Shown here one piece after another: positions 5,936 to 12,406 of a stretch of 12,406 bases of DNA. The notes beneath the pieces are model-generated. The model did no database searches. It saw only the letters and a program-made list of their open reading frames with translations, and was not told the DNA's origin. How positions within the stretch are numbered: the stretch's first letter is position 1; each line of letters begins with the position of its first letter. The translations under genes were made by a program, and so were the position numbers. The DNA comes from Ilumatobacteraceae bacterium (GTDB lineage Bacteria; Actinomycetota; Acidimicrobiia; Acidimicrobiales; Ilumatobacteraceae), in the NCBI GenBank assembly GCA_030727685.1, contig JANRBC010000155.1, positions 1-12,406 on the forward strand, in the 5' to 3' direction.

Positions 5936-7105
5936 CTAACGGAGACGACGCATATAGATGCTCTGGGCTAGCCCGATCATTAACGCACTTGAAACTAGGT
6001 GCGAACCACCATACGAAATGAATGGCAACGGCAGTCCGCTGACAGGGGTCAAACCAAGTGTCATCCCGATGTTTTGAAAAATCTGAAACAAAAACAATGA
6101 GAACACACCCGCAATCAGAAGTTGATCAAAACGTGAGCGAGCCAATCGTGAGATGACCCAGAGTCGCCACAAAATAATTGCGAAGAGACCCAAAACAACA
6201 AACCCACCAATCATCCCGAATTGCTCACCGATCGCTGAGAAAGGAAAATCAGAAAATTGAACAGGGATGAATGCACCATTCGTGAGTGGACCTTGCAAGA
6301 AACCTTTGCCGAAAAAACCGCCACTCGAAACCGCTCGCTTAGCAAATCGCACCTGCAAAACGATTTGTTGTAAGTCTTTTTCGTTTGAGTCTTGATTCAA
6401 AAATGCATCAAAGCGACGCAATTGATAGCGGTCAACTACGCCAGCGACGGTCACAGCCGCCGCAGAAACAATTGTCAGACCTGTAATCATCGCGATATAT
6501 CTGCGCTTTGCGCCCGCCATCAGCAAAACACCAGCGACACCAGCGACCAAAACTGTGGCAGAGCCCAAGTCTGGCTGCAGCAAAATTAAAAAAACCGGAA
6601 AGCCGAGAATAAACAGCGAAACTGAAAACTGGTGATAATCAATTTTGTCGTAGGCGGCATCGGCCGTGTATGCCGCAATCAAAATTAGAACCACAACTTT
6701 CATCAATTCGGCTGGTTGCACCGAGATCGGACCGAGGTCAAATGCCAGTCTCGCGCCGCGTGTTACTGCGCCGTAAACCAAAACCAGAACCAGCAGCAGA
6801 CTTGATGCGATATACCAAAAGACTGCACGCTCTCGAATCCAGTCGTGTCCGATTGCCATGATGACCGCAGTCGCAACTGCGGCAACAATCAAAAATGCAA
6901 CTTGGCGCTGAGCATAAAAATATTGGTCAAAACCTTGATTGATCATGCGTTGACGTGTTGCTGAATAGACAGTGAATGCACCAATCACACTTTGCAACGA
7001 CACAGCAATCAACAACACGACATCAACGTTGCGCCAAACTGAAACAAGGTCGTAACTTGTGCCCATCCATTTTGGCAATGAGACTTTTGGCAGAAAACGT
7101 GGCAT
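5936..7105 (-). CDS. rodA: SEDS peptidoglycan glycosyltransferase RodA
   Basis: RodA polymerises lipid II into glycan strands during side-wall growth and works as a pair with PBP2. The 389-aa protein has about ten predicted membrane helices. SEDS signatures are QPAELMK (130-136), LLQPDLGSA (175-183) including D179 at the position important for polymerase activity, GFFGKGF (263-269), QFSDFPFSAIGEQFG (283-297) and the family signature GLTPVSGLPLPFISYGGS (351-368). The ATG at 7105 is chosen because MPRFLPK starts 10 bases after the mrdA stop. A longer frame to 7189 would overlap mrdA by about 70 bases and add 28 residues that do not look like RodA. Immediate succession to mrdA is the usual arrangement for this enzyme pair. 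Confidence 0.95.
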   Translation of the reverse strand: MPRFLPKVSLPKWMGTSYDLVSVWRNVDVVLLIAVSLQSVIGAFTVYSATRQRMINQGFDQYFYAQRQVAFLIVAAVATAVIMAIGHDWIRERAVFWYIASSLLLVLVLVYGAVTRGARLAFDLGPISVQPAELMKVVVLILIAAYTADAAYDKIDYHQFSVSLFILGFPVFLILLQPDLGSATVLVAGVAGVLLMAGAKRRYIAMITGLTIVSAAAVTVAGVVDRYQLRRFDAFLNQDSNEKDLQQIVLQVRFAKRAVSSGGFFGKGFLQGPLTNGAFIPVQFSDFPFSAIGEQFGMIGGFVVLGLFAIILWRLWVISRLARSRFDQLLIAGVFSLFLFQIFQNIGMTLGLTPVSGLPLPFISYGGSHLVSSALMIGLAQSIYMRRLR

Positions 7106-7115
7106 CTTTGCTCGT

Positions 7116-9296
7116 CTACTCTCGAGTATCCGAGACGCCCCCGACAAGACAAAGTGGGTTGCGTAATGAAGTTGGCGGGGCGACTTCAAAACTTGCCTTG
7201 TCGAGTGGGTCTGCTGGCAAAACTTCGTCGTAGCGATAATTGCCCGCTAACGCAGTAAAGATGCACTTAACAACTGGCGCTGCAGCCTGCGAGCCGTAGC
7301 CGGCTTTTTCGAGATAGGCGTAAACCGTATAAGGCTGAGAACTATCCAAACTAAATGCACCAAACGCCGAAGAGTCGTTCCACGGCAAGTTATTGAATCC
7401 TTGTGCTGTGCCTGTCTTGCCTGCAATTGGCAACTTCTCGTAGTCATAGCCACGAAATATATTCTCGCCCGTCGTCTTGTGGTAGTAATCAAAAGTGACA
7501 CCCGGGCCGGTGATTACGCGTGCCATGCCTTTGACTATCGGCTCACGCGTTTCAGTTGGCATTGCGATGCGCCGTGTCGGTTTAATTGAGACAAGGCGCT
7601 TAACAACTTCGGTTGTACCAAAATCTACGAAACCCGGACGCGAGTCAAGAGTGCCAGGTGCAAGTAAAGCAACACCAACGCGAGGCTCATAAACTCGACC
7701 GCCGTTTGCGATTGTCGCATAAGCCTGGGTCATCTGCAATGGCGTGACTGACAACAAACCTTGCCCAATTGAAAACAAAACTTGGTCGCCGACGTAATAC
7801 GCACTACCAGATTCTTGCGAGATTGCGCCGATATCGGCAAGTCTCTTCTTTAACTCTTTGCTCGGAATTGTGCCCGCAAATTCATACGGCAAATCGATGT
7901 TAGTTGGCGAGCCGAGACCAAAAGTTCTGACTTCGTTTTCAAGAATGGGCGCGAACCCACGTTCAGTCAAGATTTGTTCGCCAATTTTGTAAAAAAATGT
8001 ATCGCTAGATACTGCGAGAGCAGATTCGACATTCACCTGGCCATAACGACACGGGGCGCCAGTCGATCGACAGATTGAGTTTCTGAAAACGCACTTAACA
8101 CCCTGCTGACAACGATCGTCTGGGATGCTTTGCAATTTGTAGGTACCCCGATCATCAAATTTATATTTTGCGCCACCCGGCAATTGACCCGTATTCAACG
8201 CGGCATACGCGACCAACGGCTTAAACGAGGAACCAACGTTATAACGACCTGTGATCGCACGATTAACCAGAATCGAAAGGTCGGGGTCATCAGTTTGTGG
8301 AAACAATTGCGTGAACTTATCTTTCGGCAGTCCGCCACCAAACCAACGAACATCAAAGCGTGGATAACTTGCCATCGCTACAACGCGACCCGAGTTGTGA
8401 TTCATCACGACCACCGACCCAGCCGGGGCTTTGTAATAGTTGATTTCTGGATATTGCGGGTCGAGCGTGCCATCAGGCAAGCTCACTTGTCCAGCCTCGA
8501 CGCGACGACGCACAAGCAACTGTGTTTCAAGCGACTGCTCTGCGAACTGTTGCACTTTTAGATCAATCGAAAGTTGTAAATCATTGCCCGCTATCGGCTC
8601 AACTCGCTCGATCAAGCGCAATACGTTGCCAACCGCGTCTACTTCATAACGCACATATCCAGGCGTACCTCGTAATGCGGTCTCGTAAGACTCTTCTACC
8701 CCGTATTGACCGACTCGTTCATTCGGGTCGTAGCCAATTGATTTGTAATATGCCAGATTGCCTTTCAAAATTGCGCCTAGATAGCCCATCACATGGCCGC
8801 CGAGAGCGCCATACGGATAATTTCTGCGCCACTCTTCTCGCACGAAAATGCCCGGGTAGTCCTCTACACGTTCCATCAAAAAGAGAGCAGTGTCTTCAGA
8901 AACATCTTCACGTAGAGGTATTGACTCGAACGGTCCGTAGCGCTCGTCTTGCATGCGCACGAGCAAGGCTTCAATCGGCACATTAAGCGGGCCTGATAGG
9001 CGCTGTGCAAGTGCAAGTCGTTCAGCGGGTTTGCGCACGACATCGCGATCGATCGTCACAACAAGTGTTCGCTTATTGTCTGCCATTACACGACCAGCCG
9101 CGTCAAATATTCTGCCGCGTTCAGGCAAAAGTTTGATTGTACGTGTGCGAACTTTGACGATCACTTCTTCGACACTGCGCGAGCCGACAGCCTGCAAGAA
9201 CCACATCCGCGTTGAAAGTGCGCCAAACAAAACAATCGCAACGACACCAAGGGCGACCAATCGTTTTGGTGCACTCTCTGGCCTCTGCGTTGACAT
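7116..9296 (-). CDS. mrdA: Penicillin-binding protein 2, elongasome transpeptidase
   Basis: PBP2 crosslinks peptidoglycan made by RodA in the rod complex. The 726-aa protein has a single N-terminal membrane anchor (about 13-35). The class B pedestal follows, including LLPERGRIFDAAGRVMADN (56-74) and the RNYPYGALGGHVMGY block (158-172). The transpeptidase domain has SSFK with nucleophile S356 and K359, SSD (430-432) in the SxN position as in other PBP2s, and KTG (627-629). A four-cysteine loop (C396, C402, C409, C416) precedes SSD. The ATG at 9296 shares one base with the mreD stop (TGATG). An in-frame TTG one codon earlier is less likely. rodA follows after 10 bases. Confidence 0.96.
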   Translation of the reverse strand: MSTQRPESAPKRLVALGVVAIVLFGALSTRMWFLQAVGSRSVEEVIVKVRTRTIKLLPERGRIFDAAGRVMADNKRTLVVTIDRDVVRKPAERLALAQRLSGPLNVPIEALLVRMQDERYGPFESIPLREDVSEDTALFLMERVEDYPGIFVREEWRRNYPYGALGGHVMGYLGAILKGNLAYYKSIGYDPNERVGQYGVEESYETALRGTPGYVRYEVDAVGNVLRLIERVEPIAGNDLQLSIDLKVQQFAEQSLETQLLVRRRVEAGQVSLPDGTLDPQYPEINYYKAPAGSVVVMNHNSGRVVAMASYPRFDVRWFGGGLPKDKFTQLFPQTDDPDLSILVNRAITGRYNVGSSFKPLVAYAALNTGQLPGGAKYKFDDRGTYKLQSIPDDRCQQGVKCVFRNSICRSTGAPCRYGQVNVESALAVSSDTFFYKIGEQILTERGFAPILENEVRTFGLGSPTNIDLPYEFAGTIPSKELKKRLADIGAISQESGSAYYVGDQVLFSIGQGLLSVTPLQMTQAYATIANGGRVYEPRVGVALLAPGTLDSRPGFVDFGTTEVVKRLVSIKPTRRIAMPTETREPIVKGMARVITGPGVTFDYYHKTTGENIFRGYDYEKLPIAGKTGTAQGFNNLPWNDSSAFGAFSLDSSQPYTVYAYLEKAGYGSQAAAPVVKCIFTALAGNYRYDEVLPADPLDKASFEVAPPTSLRNPLCLVGGVSDTRE

Positions 9297-9814
9297 CAAA
9301 CTGACAACTTTCTTTCAGTCAAGGTCCAACGGCAAACAAAAATTGCTATTGGCGACAGAACCAGATTGCATACTGCTACAACAATTGCAACTTTAATTAT
9401 CCTGAACTGCAACCAGCCATCTAAGCCGACAACTGTTTGTGCAAGCGGATAATAAACTTCTCCGAGCAGCGAGACCACACCAATTGTGATGAGCCGCATC
9501 CACCAAGTCGGCTCACGGAAGAAATAGACCAATAGTCCGGCGGTTGCACCAGCAAGACCGAGTGCCAAAGATGTCAGACCTACTGGCGTAGGCAAAACAA
9601 AGTCATACATTAAGCCAGCAATCAAACCTGTGAGCGCACCAATTGTTGACCCGTTTATTGAGCCAGAGACAACAACGAAAAGTAGAACCAGTTGCGCGGC
9701 TACACCGAACGGGCGCATTTCGGCAAACAAAGTTGTCTGAAGCGAAATGACAATTAGAAGCACGAGAACAAGTCGCGTCCACCGACTTGACATGATTGTT
9801 AAAAAACGAATCAC
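9296..9814 (-). CDS. mreD: Rod shape-determining membrane protein MreD
   Basis: MreD is an integral membrane part of the Mre elongasome; its biochemical role is poorly defined. The 172-aa product is almost entirely hydrophobic, with about five or six predicted helices (roughly 14-33, 38-55, 58-73, 78-98, 106-126 and 138-160) and a basic C-terminal end. It contains GLIAGLMYDFVLPTPVGLTS (63-82), similar to the GLLxDxxxxxPxG pattern of MreD. Identification relies strongly on position between mreC and mrdA. The GTG at 9814 overlaps the mreC stop by four bases (GTGA) and has AAGG 7-8 bases upstream. An ATG at 9793 would shorten it by 7 residues. Confidence 0.9.
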   Translation of the reverse strand: MIRFLTIMSSRWTRLVLVLLIVISLQTTLFAEMRPFGVAAQLVLLFVVVSGSINGSTIGALTGLIAGLMYDFVLPTPVGLTSLALGLAGATAGLLVYFFREPTWWMRLITIGVVSLLGEVYYPLAQTVVGLDGWLQFRIIKVAIVVAVCNLVLSPIAIFVCRWTLTERKLSV

Positions 9815-10884
9815 GGTGTCGCCTTTTCGGTAATCGGCTGATAAAGCAAGACCCGCAAGAATGAAAGATTCGTCAAGTCGGCAACCGGTTCGATCTCTAG
9901 CACTGGTCCGGCAGAGCCGAGACGTTCAACAACGCGAGCGACTTTGCCAATCAAAATATCGGGCGGTGACAAACTGCGCGAGCCACCAGCGGTCACAATT
10001 GGCACGCCGACTTGAATATCGCCAAATCGAACGGCATTGCTGATGAATCGGACGGTCGGCTGACGCGACGGTCCTCGCCCTTCAATTACACCTGTTTCGC
10101 GAACGGCAAGATCGCTGGCGAGCGGCACGGTTATCGACGAAACCCCAGACGGCACGGCTGGCAACGTTGTAACTGACGGAGTAAACCCGGCAATCGTTGT
10201 CGTTGTTGTAGTCGTAGTCGTAGATGAAGTTTCAGTATCAAGGCTTGCATCTGGTTCAACAGGCACAACCGGAGATGGCACGGCCGCATTGCTCTTAGCG
10301 ATTGTGGTGGTAGTTGTCTGTCGCGGAGAGTTAACGACCTTAACCGATAGTGCAAAATCTGGATCGGTTATCAACATCACAACAGAGCGATCGCTAAACA
10401 CCTTGGTGATTTTGCCGATTAATCCGGCTGCGTTCAGCACCGGCATGCCAACGCGAATGCCACTCTCGTTCCCTTGATTAATTTCAATAGTTTGCGAAAA
10501 ATTTGTTGGCGAATCGCCAATCACTTGAGCAGTAACTGCATTAATGCCTGCGAGGGTTGGCAGTCCGTTAAGAGCCAATAGTTCTTGAGCAAGTCGAACC
10601 GATGCGGCCGCGGCAATAGTCGCCCCTTCTTGTTGGGCAATTCTCTCTCGTAGACGATCGTTCTCGTCTAAAACATCGTTGTAGTCAAAAATGCCATGCC
10701 AACCATTGCTGATCGGCCTCGTGATAACACGCGCAGTGCTTTCAACCGGACGAAAAACCGTACTAAAAATATTTCTCAGACCCGAAATCGCTGACGAATT
10801 TTGAAGGTCAAGAGTGATCAAAATAATCGACGTAAGAACCAGCAAGATAATTGCTCGTCTTCGGGTTAATTGAGCGACTGCCAC
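9811..10884 (-). CDS. mreC: Rod shape-determining protein MreC with Thr-rich insertion
   Basis: MreC is a bitopic periplasm-side protein that activates PBP2 and links it to MreB and MreD. The 357-aa product has a short cytoplasmic basic start, one membrane helix (about 11-26), a coiled-coil-like stretch (about 70-106) and the beta-domain blocks NQGNESGIRVGMPVLNAAGLIGKI (136-159), RSVVMLITDPDFALSVKV (166-183), GDIQVGVPIVTAGG (288-301) and IGKVARV (312-318). Between about 187 and 255 lies a low-complexity Thr/Pro/Ser/Val insertion including nine Thr in a row. The start is GTG at 10884, 17 bases after the mreB stop, with no clear Shine-Dalgarno. It is chosen because later starts would remove the membrane helix. 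The end overlaps mreD by four bases. Confidence 0.95.
   Translation of the reverse strand: MAVAQLTRRRAIILLVLTSIILITLDLQNSSAISGLRNIFSTVFRPVESTARVITRPISNGWHGIFDYNDVLDENDRLRERIAQQEGATIAAAASVRLAQELLALNGLPTLAGINAVTAQVIGDSPTNFSQTIEINQGNESGIRVGMPVLNAAGLIGKITKVFSDRSVVMLITDPDFALSVKVVNSPRQTTTTTIAKSNAAVPSPVVPVEPDASLDTETSSTTTTTTTTTIAGFTPSVTTLPAVPSGVSSITVPLASDLAVRETGVIEGRGPSRQPTVRFISNAVRFGDIQVGVPIVTAGGSRSLSPPDILIGKVARVVERLGSAGPVLEIEPVADLTNLSFLRVLLYQPITEKATP
10120..10326 (-). repeat. Low-complexity Thr-codon-rich segment inside mreC
   Basis: This segment encodes mreC residues about 187-255. A run of nine Thr codons covers 10221-10195 and a run of five Thr codons covers about 10317-10303. The nine codons mix ACG, ACT and ACA, so it is an imperfect trinucleotide repeat. 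The reading frame is intact on both sides. Confidence 0.85.
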
Positions 10885-10901
10885 TTTTTAAAAATTCGTT
10901 T

Positions 10902-11936
10902 CTATGAAAATTCGCTTTGAATCGTTAATCCCTTAATTGCTTCAAGATTTTCGAGGGTCATACCTGCACCCAACACAACAGCAAGCAAAGGCTCAGGGGC
11001 GATGAAAGCCTGTATGCCAGTTTCGTGAGTAATGCGTTCAGCCAGACCAGCCAACAGTGCACCGCCACCTGCCAGAACCAAACCATGACTAATCACATCA
11101 GCCGCAAGTTCGGGTGGTGTTCGCTCGAGAGTTCTCTTGATTGCATCGACAATCTTCATCACCGCTTCGTCTAATGCCTCTCGAACTTGCTGAGTTGTTA
11201 CTTCTTGAGTACGCGGCAAGCCAGTTTTTGTGTCTCGACCACCAACATCGCCAACAACCTCGTTCTGAAGTGGCCAAGCCGAGCCAAGTTGAATTTTCAC
11301 TTCTTCTGCCGTGTTAACACCAATGTCAAGATCAAAATCGCGCTTGAACATCGCAATGATCACTTCGTTTAGTTCGTCGCCACCTACTCGCACAGAGTTC
11401 GCCGTGACTATGCCACCCAACGAGATGACGGCAACTTCTGTGGTGCCACCACCAATATCGACAATCAAGTTCGCACTCGGCTCGTGCACGGGCAAACCAG
11501 CACCAATTGCAGCTGCCATTGCTTCTTCGATGATGTAAACGGGGCGCCGTGCCCCAGCGAACTCTGCAGCATCTTGCACTGCTCGGCGCTCGACACCAGT
11601 CACTTCTGACGGAACTGCAACAATCACTCGCGGCTTGCTCCAACGACTCGTTGAAACTCTCTGCAGAAATTGCTTCAACATTTGTTCGCAAACGTCAAAG
11701 TCGGCGATGACACCATCTTTCAACGGACGAACGAGGCGAATGTTTCTTGGTGCGCGCCCCCACATTCGTTTTGCCTCGTGACCAACTGCAACAACTTGCC
11801 CACTTCGCGTGTCGACAGCAACCATCGACGGCTCGTTCAATACGAGGCCTTGACCTTTCACATAAACGAGTGTGTTCGCCGTGCCCAGATCGACCGCGAC
11901 ATCGCGACCCATTGAGAGAGGATTACCTCCCGGCAT
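10902..11936 (-). CDS. mreB: Actin-like rod shape protein MreB
   Basis: MreB forms membrane-bound filaments that orient the elongasome. The 344-aa product has the actin-fold ATPase signatures: phosphate-1 DLGTANTLVYV (16-26), RPLKDGVIADF (70-80), the catalytic region YIIEEAMAAAIGAG (134-147), phosphate-2 DIGGGTTEVAVISLGG (160-175) and adenosine motif GLVLAGGGALL (285-295). The ATG at 11936 lies 2 bases after the ndk stop. A second ATG at 11912 gives a 336-residue form starting MGRDVAVDLG; a strong GGGAGGT stands 12 bases before it, somewhat far. Either start is possible. It leads directly into mreC. Confidence 0.97.
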   Translation of the reverse strand: MPGGNPLSMGRDVAVDLGTANTLVYVKGQGLVLNEPSMVAVDTRSGQVVAVGHEAKRMWGRAPRNIRLVRPLKDGVIADFDVCEQMLKQFLQRVSTSRWSKPRVIVAVPSEVTGVERRAVQDAAEFAGARRPVYIIEEAMAAAIGAGLPVHEPSANLIVDIGGGTTEVAVISLGGIVTANSVRVGGDELNEVIIAMFKRDFDLDIGVNTAEEVKIQLGSAWPLQNEVVGDVGGRDTKTGLPRTQEVTTQQVREALDEAVMKIVDAIKRTLERTPPELAADVISHGLVLAGGGALLAGLAERITHETGIQAFIAPEPLLAVVLGAGMTLENLEAIKGLTIQSEFS

Positions 11937-11938
11937 TT

Positions 11939-12364
11939 TTACGAATTCTTCTTCGCGAGACCTGGAAAGAAAATCTCAAGTTCGCGACTTGCCGATGCCG
12001 CAGAGTCACTGCCGTGTACCAAGTTTTCAGTAAAAATCGTTCCGAGGTCGCCACGAATAGTGCCTGGTGCCGCCGAGCGAGGGTTCGTGGCCCCCATCAT
12101 CGCTCGCACGATCTCCCATGTATCTTCTGGACCTTCTAAAGCCAACGCGACAACTGGGCCACGCGACATGAAAGCAACGAGTTCGGCATAAAAACCCTTG
12201 CCCTGGTGTTCTTCGTAGTGACGACCAAGCGTCGCAGCATCAAGTTTGCGTAACTCCATGGCGCCGATTTTCAGGCCTTTCGCCTCGAATCGACTGAGAA
12301 TTTGACCAACTAAGTTTCGTTCGACGGCGTCCGGCTTCAACAATACAAGTGTGCGATTTGACAT
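11939..12364 (-). CDS. ndk: Nucleoside diphosphate kinase
   Basis: Ndk transfers the gamma-phosphate of ATP to NDPs through a phosphohistidine, maintaining cellular NTP and dNTP pools. The 141-aa product has normal family length and every key residue: K10, Y50, R87, R104, N114 and the phospho-acceptor H117 in NLVHGSDS (114-121). It starts TLVLLKPDAVERNLVG, the usual first strand and helix. The ATG at 12364 is preceded by TAGCCT ending 6 bases upstream, so the mRNA could be leaderless; the AAGG directly before the ATG is too close to act as a normal ribosome site. Spacing of 2 bases to mreB suggests one operon. Confidence 0.97.
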   Translation of the reverse strand: MSNRTLVLLKPDAVERNLVGQILSRFEAKGLKIGAMELRKLDAATLGRHYEEHQGKGFYAELVAFMSRGPVVALALEGPEDTWEIVRAMMGATNPRSAAPGTIRGDLGTIFTENLVHGSDSAASASRELEIFFPGLAKKNS

Positions 12365-12399
12365 GCCTTCAGGCTAAAGGTTTATCGCCTGCCTCGCAC
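12365..12399 (-). promoter_or_regulatory. Candidate ndk promoter for a leaderless mRNA
   Basis: On the minus strand TAGCCT (12376-12371) matches TANNNT and lies exactly where a -10 box would be if transcription began at the A of the ndk ATG (six intervening bases). The hexamer 17 bases farther upstream, GTGCGA (12399-12394), is a poor -35. An alternative GATAAA lies just upstream. The element shares 13 of 15 bases with one in front of the RNase E/G gene. Confidence 0.35.
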
Positions 12400-12406
12400 G
12401 GAATTG

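Noticed and set aside
7106..7189. N-terminal extension of RodA by 28 codons
   Set aside because: It would overlap the mrdA end by about 70 bases and adds no RodA-like sequence; the ATG at 7105 fits the operon spacing.
8522..8986. Plus-strand open frames of up to 154 codons within mrdA
   Set aside because: They lie wholly opposite the PBP2 coding region, which has all catalytic motifs; they are shadows.
10195..10221. Thr-codon repeat as a phase-variable switch
   Set aside because: The unit is three bases, so length change would not shift the frame, and mixed codons reduce slippage.
1..12406. tRNA, rRNA, riboswitch or self-contained novel defence system
   Set aside because: Nearly all sequence is explained by twelve recognisable genes and short gaps. 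No cloverleaf, known riboswitch core or unexplained gene cluster was visible by eye.

Overview
The window looks like housekeeping chromosome from an actinobacterium, most likely class Acidimicrobiia (Ilumatobacter or freshwater acIV-like). This placement is inferred from three things. The order RNase E/G, L21, L27, Obg is typical of actinobacteria. The ndk-mreBCD-PBP2-rodA block sits directly upstream of it. The moderate GC and overlapping genes suggest a streamlined aquatic member. No sequence search was possible, so the assignment below phylum is tentative.

Layout. Most genes lie on the minus strand and are read from right to left. The first block is ndk, mreB, mreC, mreD, mrdA (PBP2) and rodA (12364 to 5936), packed with gaps or overlaps of a few bases and probably one operon. 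After a 171-base leader rich in small inverted repeats comes the RNase E/G gene (5764 to 4112), then rplU (L21) and rpmA (L27). Two plus-strand genes follow: a dGTPase-like HD-domain phosphohydrolase (1321-2493) and an IUNH-type nucleoside hydrolase (2504-3436). They sit between rpmA and obgE, which are neighbours in most relatives. obgE (1240 to 1, minus) runs off the left edge with only its last few residues missing.

How it fits together. MreB, MreC, MreD, RodA and PBP2 form the elongasome: RodA polymerises glycan from lipid II and PBP2 crosslinks it. Ndk balances nucleoside triphosphates. RNase E/G, L21, L27 and Obg serve rRNA processing and 50S assembly. The two plus-strand enzymes could act in sequence in nucleotide breakdown (dNTP to nucleoside to base), but this is inferred from adjacency.

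No stretch over 300 bases lacks a gene. I see no rRNA, tRNA, CRISPR array, transposase, attachment site or phage gene. I found no clear novel multi-gene system. The best leads are a TAGCCT-centred element repeated in front of ndk, the RNase gene and obgE; a Thr-rich insertion inside MreC; a four-cysteine loop in PBP2; a 10-bp triplicate at the RNase stop codon; and the inserted nucleotide-hydrolase pair.
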